64,000 bases of DNA, from the NCBI GenBank assembly GCA_013373375.1, contig JABXHY010000001.1, positions 1 to 64,000 on the forward strand. Reading direction: 5' to 3'. The position numbers and the translations under genes are program-made. This document shows positions 45,141 through 54,300 of the stretch, one piece after another; positions within the stretch are counted from its first letter, which is position 1, and each line of letters starts with the position of its first letter. The notes under the pieces are model-generated. The model was not told the origin of the DNA and did not search any database. It saw nothing but the letters and a program-made list of their open reading frames with translations. Origin of the DNA: Gammaproteobacteria bacterium. Lineage in GTDB: Bacteria > Pseudomonadota > Gammaproteobacteria > Enterobacterales > Kangiellaceae.

Positions 45141-48100
45141 AGTTTGCATAGCCTGCTTATTAATGACTAGTGAACTTTCGGTGACTCCATGATAGTTTTC
45201 AGCTTTTATCAAAACAGTATTACTACCGTCTTGAAGCGGCACGATTACCGAGAAACCTCCACTTGAAGATACATTAGCAGAGACTCCATTGGCCACTACA
45301 CTTGCAAAAGTATCATTGACCACACCGACCACTTCAATCGAGTCAGCAGTAGTTTCTAAATTTGACTCAGGATAAGAAATAGTAATTTCCGGCTTAGCTC
45401 CGACTGATTCTAGGTTAAATCTAGAAGAAGTTGTTCCTGCATCATTTATTGCTTCAATCAAAATGCTATTCATCCCATCTGATATTGAAACTTCTGCCTC
45501 AAAAGAGGACTCTTCAAGTCGAGCAACAATTCCATTTACTTTAACTTGGTTGAGAGGAATATTGTTGTCGTAAATTCCCTTAATGCTCACCGATTGTGGA
45601 GATTCGCTAAAGTATTCTATTGTTTGACCATCCGAATGAGAAGTAACCTCAAATGAGGGACGAGGCATTTGCTCTAAAGTTATAGCTACAGGTAAAACAC
45701 TTTTTTTTCCATTCCAGCCTTCAGCTAAAATATCAAATTCGTTGACTCCTGGGTTTAATTCTTTTTCTAACCTATGAGTGTACTTATCTCGAGTCGCTAA
45801 GGCTCCATCAACATAAACATTTGCAAATGCGTCATTACTAACTTTCACAACAATCTCTTCGCTACTTCTGAAGGTTTTAAATGACTCAGACGGACTAAGT
45901 AAACTTAACTCTGGTACCTCATCCACACTATCAACCAAGTTAACTCCAATATCATAATTGATAGTAGTCGTGCCAGAGTAAGGATACGGAATTCTATGTT
46001 CCGCATAATAGCGCTCAGGTAAGCTACCATCGCTATCGGGCTTGGTTTCAATAAGTATTCTATGTTTTAAAGCTCCAAAATAACTGTATTCATCTGAGTC
46101 CAGCACAGCATATTCTTTAATTCTAGAAAACTTGCGATTAAGAGGGCCTCTTACATCCTCCTTCCACCAATAAGACACTGACCTCGCAAAAGGAATTTTA
46201 TCAAATATCTCTAAAGACTGCCCTAACTCAGCCTTTAATGTAACTTCATAAGGTTTATAGTTAAGTCGAAAGCTTTTCGATAACTCTTCCTGTGACTGAT
46301 CTTGAGCAGAGATAATAAAGTTCTGCATGGACTCTCTAATACCGTAGCCACTAGCACTTTTGGTGGACTTGAAAATTCGAGGGTAAAGATCTCCCGACTT
46401 TCCTTGGTAAGAGAATATTTGTGCTTCAACTCCATTAATCTCTACTTTGGTTGGACGCATATTGGATACAATACCAAAAATAGGGACATGGCTCGCATGA
46501 AATGAACCTCCATCTTCGTGAGAAAGAACAAATATCTCTTGTTTATTGCTAACTGTTCCTACTCGAAAAATAACGTTGACCTTCTCAGTCTTAATTAATT
46601 TTGCGGTTTCATCATAAAACTCTAAGTCCATATCTTGAACCGGTCTAAACCCAAAAAGAGCGCCAGGCTTGAGAGCAAATTGATCCACTGCGAGTATTTT
46701 TGTTTCCATCGACACGTGGGCATACTCGGTTAATTTATATGGATTAACTGTTAAATCTTTAATATCAAAAACTTTTCCAATAAATGGATATTGAATGACG
46801 TGGTTAACATCCGAAAAACTATCCCCCCGAAGCCGAACAGAAGATACGTTCTGCATATCGCTCATTGGAAGATAATAATCAAAACTTACTGTGTTGTACT
46901 CAGGAAAATTTAGTGTCAACTCTATCGGTTGATAAAAAACCACACGCTCTACGCTCTGTATTGTTCCATCCGCGAACTCAGCTTCGACAAGCACTTTATT
47001 CCGACCTTCTTGTAGAAAGAAATATCCGGTTCCAAACGGAAGCTCTTCGGCACCACCTTCCGTCCAGCTTCCACCATTAACTCTGAACCTTGTAATCACT
47101 TCGTTACTGATTAATATTCCAGAAACTGATTGCTTACGAAGTAATTGCCGGTCAAGAATGCCACTTAGTTTTAAGTCATAATTATTTTTTACCAGATGAA
47201 CGGAGTGATGTACTAGTTCCAGTCCAAGTTGAGCTTTAACAGTTATCCGATTAATGCCCTCTTCAAGTTCAGTAGTAAAGGTAAACCGGCCATTATCATC
47301 AACATCAAGCAGCTGGCCTGCGAAATAAATATCAGCCCTTTTATTGTTTACCTTACCACTTAATTCAACTAACTCTTCACTTACATTTTCTAAGTGCTGG
47401 TGCGAATCAATAAAAACTCTCAATGCATTCGGGTGGTAATGCAATTCGAATTCTTTCTTAACGACAGAATCTCCACCTACAGCTTCTATAAGAATTAAGT
47501 TATTTCCATTTTTCAACTCAATGTCATTGGAAAAAGTATCGTCGATAACATTGATTTTTATTCCATTAATGAAAATCTCTTCATAGCTCCCTAATAGCCT
47601 TCCACTAAATGTAATCTTCGACTGTTCAACCTCTTGTCCGTCAGAGTGTGATGTAATCAAAATTTCTGCCGAATTATCAATAGGAGCAGCGTAAAGTCTG
47701 TAGCGTAATATTTCACGCCTTACCGTTTCGCCAGAAACATTCTTGAAAAGAAACCCTGAGAGAAAGTCATGTACACCAACAAACTTACCTTCGTTTTTGA
47801 CTCTTACCGTCGAATTAAACTGATATACGGAACGTTCACTAGGAACTGTTTCAGTCCTTGTCCAATAGATATATGAAGGAGACTGATCCTGAGCATATAC
47901 AAGATCTACCTTGTCTTCCTCATCAAGACTGCCAATGTGAATAGTGTTGCTTAAAGCCACAGTTTCATTAATCGTTGCTCGTACCATAATAGGCTTTGAG
48001 AAAACAGTTATTGTTTTACTTGCACTTACACCACCAACTACAGCAGAGACATTGATGGTATTTTCGCCTTCCGCAAGTTCAATATTGTGCGCAATAAAAG

Positions 48101-51100
48101 ATTTATTATCGATTATTGCTTGGACTCCGTTTACTACTACGCTGGAGGGAGCCTCACTCAAGTTTCCTCTTACGGTTGTAAGCTTTGAGTTAGATACTTG
48201 TCCATCGTAATGAGAATCTATTACTATATTTGCTGGAGCTCGGTACTCTACAGTTAAAGTTCGTTGAATCAAAAATCCGTATGCATCGCGATAAATAATA
48301 TCGACGATATTAACTCCCTCTTCTAATGGAATATTAGTCGCAGTCAACTGGCCATTTTGAATATTTACTATATTGCCGTTTATCGAAATAGAAATGTCAT
48401 TACTGCTAATAAATCCTGACAAAGTTATCGAATTAGTTGTTACAATGTAACTATCTTCAGAATAATTAAGACTCACTTCTGAGGGTGTTATATTGCTCTG
48501 TGTGAAAACGCTGTCTTGTTTCATAGTGACGATATAAGCTTCTGAGGTTAATACTTTGAAATTCTTTCCTACAACAGAGTTAGAATTAAAAGCTGCAGTC
48601 TCAAATAAGCCTGTATTAGAATTATAACGACGTATATCTAAAATCATTTCGCTACCAACCAGTTCTAGAAAACTAAACGCCGTTAACTTACTCGGAATAC
48701 AATTAAAGCCGATAAGGTTAGCTCCTTTGAGTAAGTTTAAATCAGAACATGACGCTCGCTCTGGCAATTGATAGCTTAACTCTTCATTGGCATCTATGAT
48801 GACACCCTTTTGACTGACAATTTCAAAGTCTTCCGAGTCAGCTTGGTTTCCATTAACGCTCAACTCATTAACCACTTTTCCTGACGCATCAACTTGCTTA
48901 ATACTATTTATTTTCTGGCTACCGCCCAATAATAAAGCTAGATCCGAAGCCAACTTTAAACTATCAGTGTTAGGAAAATAAGCTAAATTAAAGCCTTTCT
49001 CTAATTTAATATTTACAAGGTCTATATTCGTGCCATTTAGCAATTCATCAGCATTTTTTGTACCATCTCCATCAAAATCCATTTCGCCATCATCTAATTC
49101 ACTATCTAAGCTATTTTGGCTGAGCGGATTAGTATGCAAAATATTTTCTTCATCATAATTTGAAACTCCGTCATTATCAGCATCAGCATCACAATGGTCA
49201 CCTAAACCATCAGAGTCAAAGTCATTTTGTTCTGGGTCATAGTGATTCGGACAAATGTCATTGACATTAAGTATGCCATCTCCATCGCTATCTTCCGCAG
49301 TGATATCACAAGCATCTCCTTTGCCATCACCATCTAAATCGGACTGATCAGAGTTTGGTGTAAATTGGCAGTTATCTAATGGCTGTGGGAAAAGACTAGT
49401 TTGCAGTAAATTTGTGAGGTCAGTTGGATTACTGACATAATCATTACGAAAACTTGATCCGTCTTTTGAAATAAAAACGCTATTATAACTATCATTAGGG
49501 GAATAATTAGGTAAAACTACAGTTAAAGTACCTTGATCGGTAACAATATTAAAGTTGCTTTCCGGGACTGTCATATAAAAACAGTCACAATTCGCTGCAT
49601 CAATAGATACGATTAACTTACCTTCGACATTAAGTTCCGTAGCCGTTAACTGATTAATAGAGACTTTTTTCGTCTTTAAGTTAACTACAGCTAGATCAAT
49701 TATTGTCCCAGACTCTAATGTCTTTTTAGAAAGACTTATTACTGCTCTATTATCTAAAATGCGCGGGATATTTATGTCAATAATTGAAGAAATACCTTTA
49801 ATCACCAAGGCTTTCTCTGATGGCGTCCCAGGAGCAGTCAAGTCTAGCACGCCGTCGTTATCGTCATCGTCATCGCACACATCGCCTAGTCCGTCTCTAT
49901 CATTATCCAGCTGGTTTCGATTAGGAGCACTCACGCAATTATCAATAACATCACCGATGCTATCAGAGTCCTCGTCTTTCTGATCTGGATTATATACTAG
50001 AGGCGCATTATCAAATCTGTCTTCTACACCATCATTATCATCATCACTATCGCAAAAATCGCCATATTCATCACCGTCGGTATTTTCTTGAGTTGGATTA
50101 GGGATTGAAGGACAATTATCACTTTCATTCTCAAAACCATCATTATCATCATCAATGGCTGGTGTATCTTCGGCATCATTAGCGTCAGTTCCGGTTTCAA
50201 CTTCTATACCATCGGAGACACCATCATTGTCGGAGTCACTATCTAGAGGGTCCGTATTATGCGTGTGAATTTCATCATAATCTGAAATACCGTCGTTGTC
50301 GGTATCCGCATCTGTCGCCGATGTACCGAGAGTATTGATTTCAACAAAATCGCTAATGCCATCACCGTCAGTATCTCGCTCTTTTGGATTACTGCCATAT
50401 AGATACTCACTCAAATTTGACAAGCCATCACCATCAAGATCTAATGCGGAGTCATCAATACCATTATTTAACCCGTGTATATCTTCATACCAATCAGGCA
50501 GGCCATCTCCGTCTGAATCCAATGCATCACCAAGAACCTCTACTCCGGCGATAAAGTGCAACTTACCTTCTTGAGTCGTCTCTGGTAAATCATAAAACTT
50601 TGTGTTTTCGACAAAAGCACCCTTTTCATCAATTAAAATCTGATTGTTTGAAATGCTTACTTGAGAATCTTTAGATGCCATGTTGCTTAAGGAAACCGCT
50701 GCAATCTTTTCGGGAAAGCTGTCACCAACTATGTGTGATATCGGATAAGCTGCTCCTTCAACTCTAAAAAATATCACTTTTCCATTTGAGTTATTATTTT
50801 CACTACTAACTTCAGCCGCTAAACTATCATTATTAAAGTACTCAACTCTTGGCAAAGTCCGGACACTAAAAAGCGGACCATTCAAGACCCTTGATACTTC
50901 CGTTTCATCCTGCGGGTTAGTATTTTTAACACTAAAATAATAAACTTCTCCGCTCACTAAACCTGATACCCGAATACGGTAAACGCCCTTCGCGGCCAAT
51001 TCTTCTGACAAACCTGAACTCTCATTGACTATGTACTGAGGTTCAATGCGTATACTACTGTTAGCAAGGTCTACAGGCTCGCTTCCAGATATATCTGCAA

Positions 51101-51332
51101 ACATTTCGAGAGCTGGCTGTGTTTTTGGGGAAGCACTCCATGTCACAATAAATGATTTATCAGTCACGTCAGATACATAAACCGAGGATCGAACGATTGG
51201 TTCTGCATTCACCGAAAAAATAGAAGTGAGTAGGACGAAAAAGACTGGAAACATTCGTATTTTTGCTACACACAATGTTTTAACGCGAATAAGTCCGTTT
51301 TTCAAAAAGCTCATTGGATTACCATTATTCAT
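43350..51332 (-). CDS. Giant secreted multidomain protein (Ig-like, TSP3 calcium repeats, PKD-like repeats)
   Basis: About 2660 residues. The frame opens with GTG at 51362, inside the upstream gene. ATG codons at 51332 and 51314 are better placed before the signal peptide (MFPVFFVLLTSIFSVNA), and I use 51332. In order it has a fibronectin III-like domain and then thrombospondin type 3-like calcium repeats (DxDxDGxxD; coded by about 49,160-50,550). A two-copy module shared with the upstream protease follows (48,500-49,025), then about eight Ig-like domains with SHSDGQ and VNG signatures. The C-terminus alternates three PKD-like domains (W-S-x-x-D-G) with three copies of an unrecognised domain of about 105 residues. 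There is no lipobox, GlyGly-CTERM or membrane anchor. It is likely a surface or extracellular structural or adhesive protein. Confidence 0.8.
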   Translation of the reverse strand: MNNGNPMSFLKNGLIRVKTLCVAKIRMFPVFFVLLTSIFSVNAEPIVRSSVYVSDVTDKSFIVTWSASPKTQPALEMFADISGSEPVDLANSSIRIEPQYIVNESSGLSEELAAKGVYRIRVSGLVSGEVYYFSVKNTNPQDETEVSRVLNGPLFSVRTLPRVEYFNNDSLAAEVSSENNNSNGKVIFFRVEGAAYPISHIVGDSFPEKIAAVSLSNMASKDSQVSISNNQILIDEKGAFVENTKFYDLPETTQEGKLHFIAGVEVLGDALDSDGDGLPDWYEDIHGLNNGIDDSALDLDGDGLSNLSEYLYGSNPKERDTDGDGISDFVEINTLGTSATDADTDNDGISDYDEIHTHNTDPLDSDSDNDGVSDGIEVETGTDANDAEDTPAIDDDNDGFENESDNCPSIPNPTQENTDGDEYGDFCDSDDDNDGVEDRFDNAPLVYNPDQKDEDSDSIGDVIDNCVSAPNRNQLDNDRDGLGDVCDDDDDNDGVLDLTAPGTPSEKALVIKGISSIIDINIPRILDNRAVISLSKKTLESGTIIDLAVVNLKTKKVSINQLTATELNVEGKLIVSIDAANCDCFYMTVPESNFNIVTDQGTLTVVLPNYSPNDSYNSVFISKDGSSFRNDYVSNPTDLTNLLQTSLFPQPLDNCQFTPNSDQSDLDGDGKGDACDITAEDSDGDGILNVNDICPNHYDPEQNDFDSDGLGDHCDADADNDGVSNYDEENILHTNPLSQNSLDSELDDGEMDFDGDGTKNADELLNGTNIDLVNIKLEKGFNLAYFPNTDSLKLASDLALLLGGSQKINSIKQVDASGKVVNELSVNGNQADSEDFEIVSQKGVIIDANEELSYQLPERASCSDLNLLKGANLIGFNCIPSKLTAFSFLELVGSEMILDIRRYNSNTGLFETAAFNSNSVVGKNFKVLTSEAYIVTMKQDSVFTQSNITPSEVSLNYSEDSYIVTTNSITLSGFISSNDISISINGNIVNIQNGQLTATNIPLEEGVNIVDIIYRDAYGFLIQRTLTVEYRAPANIVIDSHYDGQVSNSKLTTVRGNLSEAPSSVVVNGVQAIIDNKSFIAHNIELAEGENTINVSAVVGGVSASKTITVFSKPIMVRATINETVALSNTIHIGSLDEEDKVDLVYAQDQSPSYIYWTRTETVPSERSVYQFNSTVRVKNEGKFVGVHDFLSGFLFKNVSGETVRREILRYRLYAAPIDNSAEILITSHSDGQEVEQSKITFSGRLLGSYEEIFINGIKINVIDDTFSNDIELKNGNNLILIEAVGGDSVVKKEFELHYHPNALRVFIDSHQHLENVSEELVELSGKVNNKRADIYFAGQLLDVDDNGRFTFTTELEEGINRITVKAQLGLELVHHSVHLVKNNYDLKLSGILDRQLLRKQSVSGILISNEVITRFRVNGGSWTEGGAEELPFGTGYFFLQEGRNKVLVEAEFADGTIQSVERVVFYQPIELTLNFPEYNTVSFDYYLPMSDMQNVSSVRLRGDSFSDVNHVIQYPFIGKVFDIKDLTVNPYKLTEYAHVSMETKILAVDQFALKPGALFGFRPVQDMDLEFYDETAKLIKTEKVNVIFRVGTVSNKQEIFVLSHEDGGSFHASHVPIFGIVSNMRPTKVEINGVEAQIFSYQGKSGDLYPRIFKSTKSASGYGIRESMQNFIISAQDQSQEELSKSFRLNYKPYEVTLKAELGQSLEIFDKIPFARSVSYWWKEDVRGPLNRKFSRIKEYAVLDSDEYSYFGALKHRILIETKPDSDGSLPERYYAEHRIPYPYSGTTTINYDIGVNLVDSVDEVPELSLLSPSESFKTFRSSEEIVVKVSNDAFANVYVDGALATRDKYTHRLEKELNPGVNEFDILAEGWNGKKSVLPVAITLEQMPRPSFEVTSHSDGQTIEYFSESPQSVSIKGIYDNNIPLNQVKVNGIVARLEESSFEAEVSISDGMNSILIEAINDAGTTSSRFNLESVGAKPEITISYPESNLETTADSIEVVGVVNDTFASVVANGVSANVSSSGGFSVIVPLQDGSNTVLIKAENYHGVTESSLVINKQAMQTENHSIVPGTVGGPYDWSVAVTADEMSQIAQFRTSTQSLPRDVNFNLSFVNFSYSPTRQVNFTYQISMPSTVTESFAFEATVTLLDSNSGVIKRSIKRILVDVAEKENQPPRVSIINPDSNVTISVSDNFALSAEAYDEGSNISEAVTWTSDLDGALGRGMSITVNLSIGTHTIRALISDGEFSAVDEIIVTVVNSQNQSPALSIISPNSGDSFDLEQSITFTASALDPEDGEITNLIEWFSNLDGSIGVGGVISTALSEGQHEVRATITDSEGAVSSESLILTVMNFQSSIDSFVTVEAGSRTEAVSFNVEASPDELNGLASFGMNVESSPSFFNSFNVNFVSWSGNVITLGYQFSASNQAPAGLHKIILKITFRNSSGDELFSRNVDINVTIPEPDNNSPQISIVSPNNGITIDLGENILLSASATDAEDGDLTSSISWRSSIDGSLGAGNNISVALTQGEHVITAEVTDSGGRSSTANRNVTVVNSDSGANVIEISMMKNSTSTLVDFEIPLTSEVMSQLASYRVQFSSLPSGLTNPQLSFMGFSGASLKFGFQIQASSTIEVGVYSFNADIAFLNSSGQELMRYPLEVRVNLN
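48500..49025 (-). repeat. Tandem two-copy cysteine-linked module, copy set in the giant protein
   Basis: The first unit starts KLEKGFNLAYFP and the second NLLKGANLIGFNCIP. The second carries RRYNSNTGLFE and ends EAYIVTM. One Cys ends the first unit (RASC) and another follows in the second (GFNC), a likely disulfide. The same two-unit layout occurs in the upstream metalloprotease (54,232-54,741). Confidence 0.7.
49160..50550 (-). repeat. Thrombospondin type 3-like calcium-binding repeats
   Basis: At least ten DxDxDG-type loops are coded here (for example DSDGDGLPDWYED, DTDGDGISDFVE, DSDSDNDGVSDG, DDDDDNDGVLD). Paired Cys occur in D-N-C-P segments. Such repeats bind calcium and form stiff rods. 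The DNA is rich in ATC/GTC/ATT triplets on the plus strand. Confidence 0.85.
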
Positions 51333-51349
51333 ATAGTTCACTAATTTTC

Positions 51350-54300
51350 TCACTGCGCACACACAATGTTTTCAGCAGGAAACTCGAAATTACAAGTCAC
51401 TTCTACTTCCGGAGGATTTTCTTTGAAGTTGCCAGCGGCATCCTTAACAGATGTATTACCATCAATACCTTCAATGGTTAAAATATTACTGTCTTGTAGC
51501 TCATCTGCTTTTGGGTAGTAGATAAATTGCCATTTCCTTGGTTTTGAACTTTCTGTGACTTCGGTGCCATAGTTCTTCACTATTTTTTCATCCATAACAA
51601 TTTTTGCATAATGAGGATACTTGCCCAACTCGAGACTGTTTAAGTCAATCTCATTTCCATTAAGTTTGATCTTAAAACTTTTTAAATTTATTCCACTAAC
51701 AGCAGGTACTCCAGGGTAAGGATCGCTAGTAGACACCTCCTGTTCTGTAGGATCTTCTATTTCTATTTTTATACTTATCGGCTCTACGTTAAGTAAATAG
51801 GCCATGGGCTTGTCACCAAAATTAATTGTTTTTTCAAAAACTCGGTCATCATTACAAGATTGATCCAATGCATTACCATTACAATAATAACTTTTTAGAA
51901 TCACCGATTTTTGTTCACCAAAGTTTGCAACAACATAAACACCATTAGTTTTAGTGTTGCCGATAGTTGTTAAATGTGCGTGTCCCTTAATATATTGCAA
52001 CGCGGTTTCACCATCGAAAATATTCACATGTAGCCACTCGTCGCCAGTTGGGCAAGTATTATTCGGGCATTGCATCATATTTTCGTATTCCAATTTAGCT
52101 TTATCTGACTCTAAAACCTCTACGGAATTTTCATTTCCAATATCGTAGCGTACAGAAAGATTCGCAGATTGACTCCAACCAAATATTTGAATTAAACGTG
52201 TGAAATCTGTTTCATTAACAATGCTTTTGCTTAGGTACTGATCAGTGTCATCATCTTCACCGTCAATTCTGGAAAAGAAAAATAGGCTGAATGTAGGTCT
52301 ACTCTCAGAGTTATTTTCGAGATCAATAGATTGGCCTATCAAAGCCCCGGGGTTATCACTTTCAGAGTAGGCGACTACAGTCGGCCCCATATCAACATCA
52401 ACCGGCAACTCGATTGTCTTACTTGCGATATTAAATGAAAGCATATAAGTAGGATGCAGACCCACTGTGTCTCGATTGCCGAATTCGTCAATAGTTGGAA
52501 TTGCAGCCCCAGGTCTAACTGGTAATTCTGCAGGATCTTTCGAAAATCTATGATCAAAATACAAATATCCAGCTACCGGCTTAGCTATTGCCCCAATTGC
52601 TCCCACCCAAATTCCACGTTCGTTAGTTAGCATTGAGGGCATCTGTTTTCGATTAAAGATACCTGGTGAAACATCAATTCCAGTGTATTCTGAGTTATAA
52701 CTCACAACTTCATCGGCCACTGGATTACCGTATTGGTCTTTCGCCATAAACATAACAGCATTTGCTCTTACAGAACCCAATCCAATAGATAAACTTGGCA
52801 CAGAGAATTGTTGCACCTGTGACACCTCGCCAGCTCCTGCTATACCTTCAAATAATATAGGCGCAGACTGTCCCGGGACTGTTGCAGCTACAATGTGATA
52901 CTGAGGTAACAACTCAACATCTCCACGTAAAATTTCATGAGTAGGATTTTGATATAACTTTTTACCGAGAGTTTGGCTCATCCGCACACTTCCATCGGCC
53001 TCGCTTCTTTTATCAGCCTTCTTTAAAAGGCCTTGAACAAAACCATCACCACTAACAACCTGCCACTGCACAGGAACGCCAGAAATACCTTGACCAAATC
53101 GATCTTTGAAAGTGATAACCCAATCCTCAGGTAATGCCTTGCCTACTTCACAACCTTGACCATTACAATCCTGCGTTCGTTGAGTGACCTCGATGGTTTT
53201 TATTGGATGCTTAACTACTACAACTTCTATCGGGCTAGAAATCGCATCTGAAATGCCAGGTATGTTAATAGATATTTCATAATTACCATGCTCATCTGGT
53301 ACAGTTGCTTCTACTGCGGCAATACCATATTTATTCGTTCTGATAGTATTATTGACATTCAGGCCTTTTCTTAAAACTGCGCCATTACTCTTCTGCATAT
53401 TGCTAGAGGTGTTAACTGCTTTTTTGCTCTGCTCGCTTTCATTGTTTAATGATGTTACCGACAAACCAACTTCAGCATTTGCGATTGCTTCTCCTCGTTC
53501 ATCAAGCACTTGAAAAATGATTGGCTCGCCAAGTTGGCTGCCACTAGCGGCAACCTGAACAGAGCCACTTAATATTTCAACTCTCGCTTTCGTCTTTTCA
53601 TTTGAAACTTGCAAATCAAACTCATAAGTACCAGTTCCCTCTGCTGACACGATCGCAGTATATGTTCCAGATTCTTGTAGCAGCTGATTAGTTATTTTCG
53701 CATTATTAGCGAATCCACTATTGTCGTCAGAGGCAATTACCACCCCGGAAGGTGAAAGTAACTCAAGCTTTAAATCTAAACCATTACCTGATGTTGAACG
53801 GGCAGACAAGGTTGCTTTTGCTCCGCTCACAGCAGAAAAAGTGTATAAGTCTTGCTCTCCGATATTTGAAATACTACCCCGTGCAGTCTGTCCACTGATT
53901 AAATTTGTCACGCCATGTTCATTTTCATCGACCATCTGGCGTTCAATATAAAAGTCGACACTATTACTGGAAAGCTCTTTAATATTAATTGTGATTTGCT
54001 TATTCCCATAACCAATATCATTTGGAACCTTTACCAAGAGTCTTTCAGGACTGGCATATAAAACTTCAGCCGGAAACTCATCGAAAAGAACTAGATTATC
54101 TTCCTTTTCAATAGAGAAGCCTTTTCCAAACAACACTATCTCCGTGCCATAAAAACCGACGCCCGGGCTCAGCATTGTTATCAAGGGAGCAGTAACTATA
54201 TCGTCAAATGGCTTTACTCCTAACTTTGTTTGCAACATGCGCACAACATACGCTTGCCCCTCTATAATATCGAACTCAATCCCAGCAGGCTGTTCATGTT

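Noticed and set aside
49759-49983. Ser/Pro-rich plus-strand open frame within the giant gene
   Set aside because: Mirror of the Asp-rich calcium repeats (ATC/GTC triplets read as Ser/Pro); no independent coding signs.
49160-50550. Triplet-rich tract as a microsatellite or CRISPR-like repeat
   Set aside because: Irregular spacing, and it codes for well-formed TSP3-like loops; no repeat-spacer pattern.
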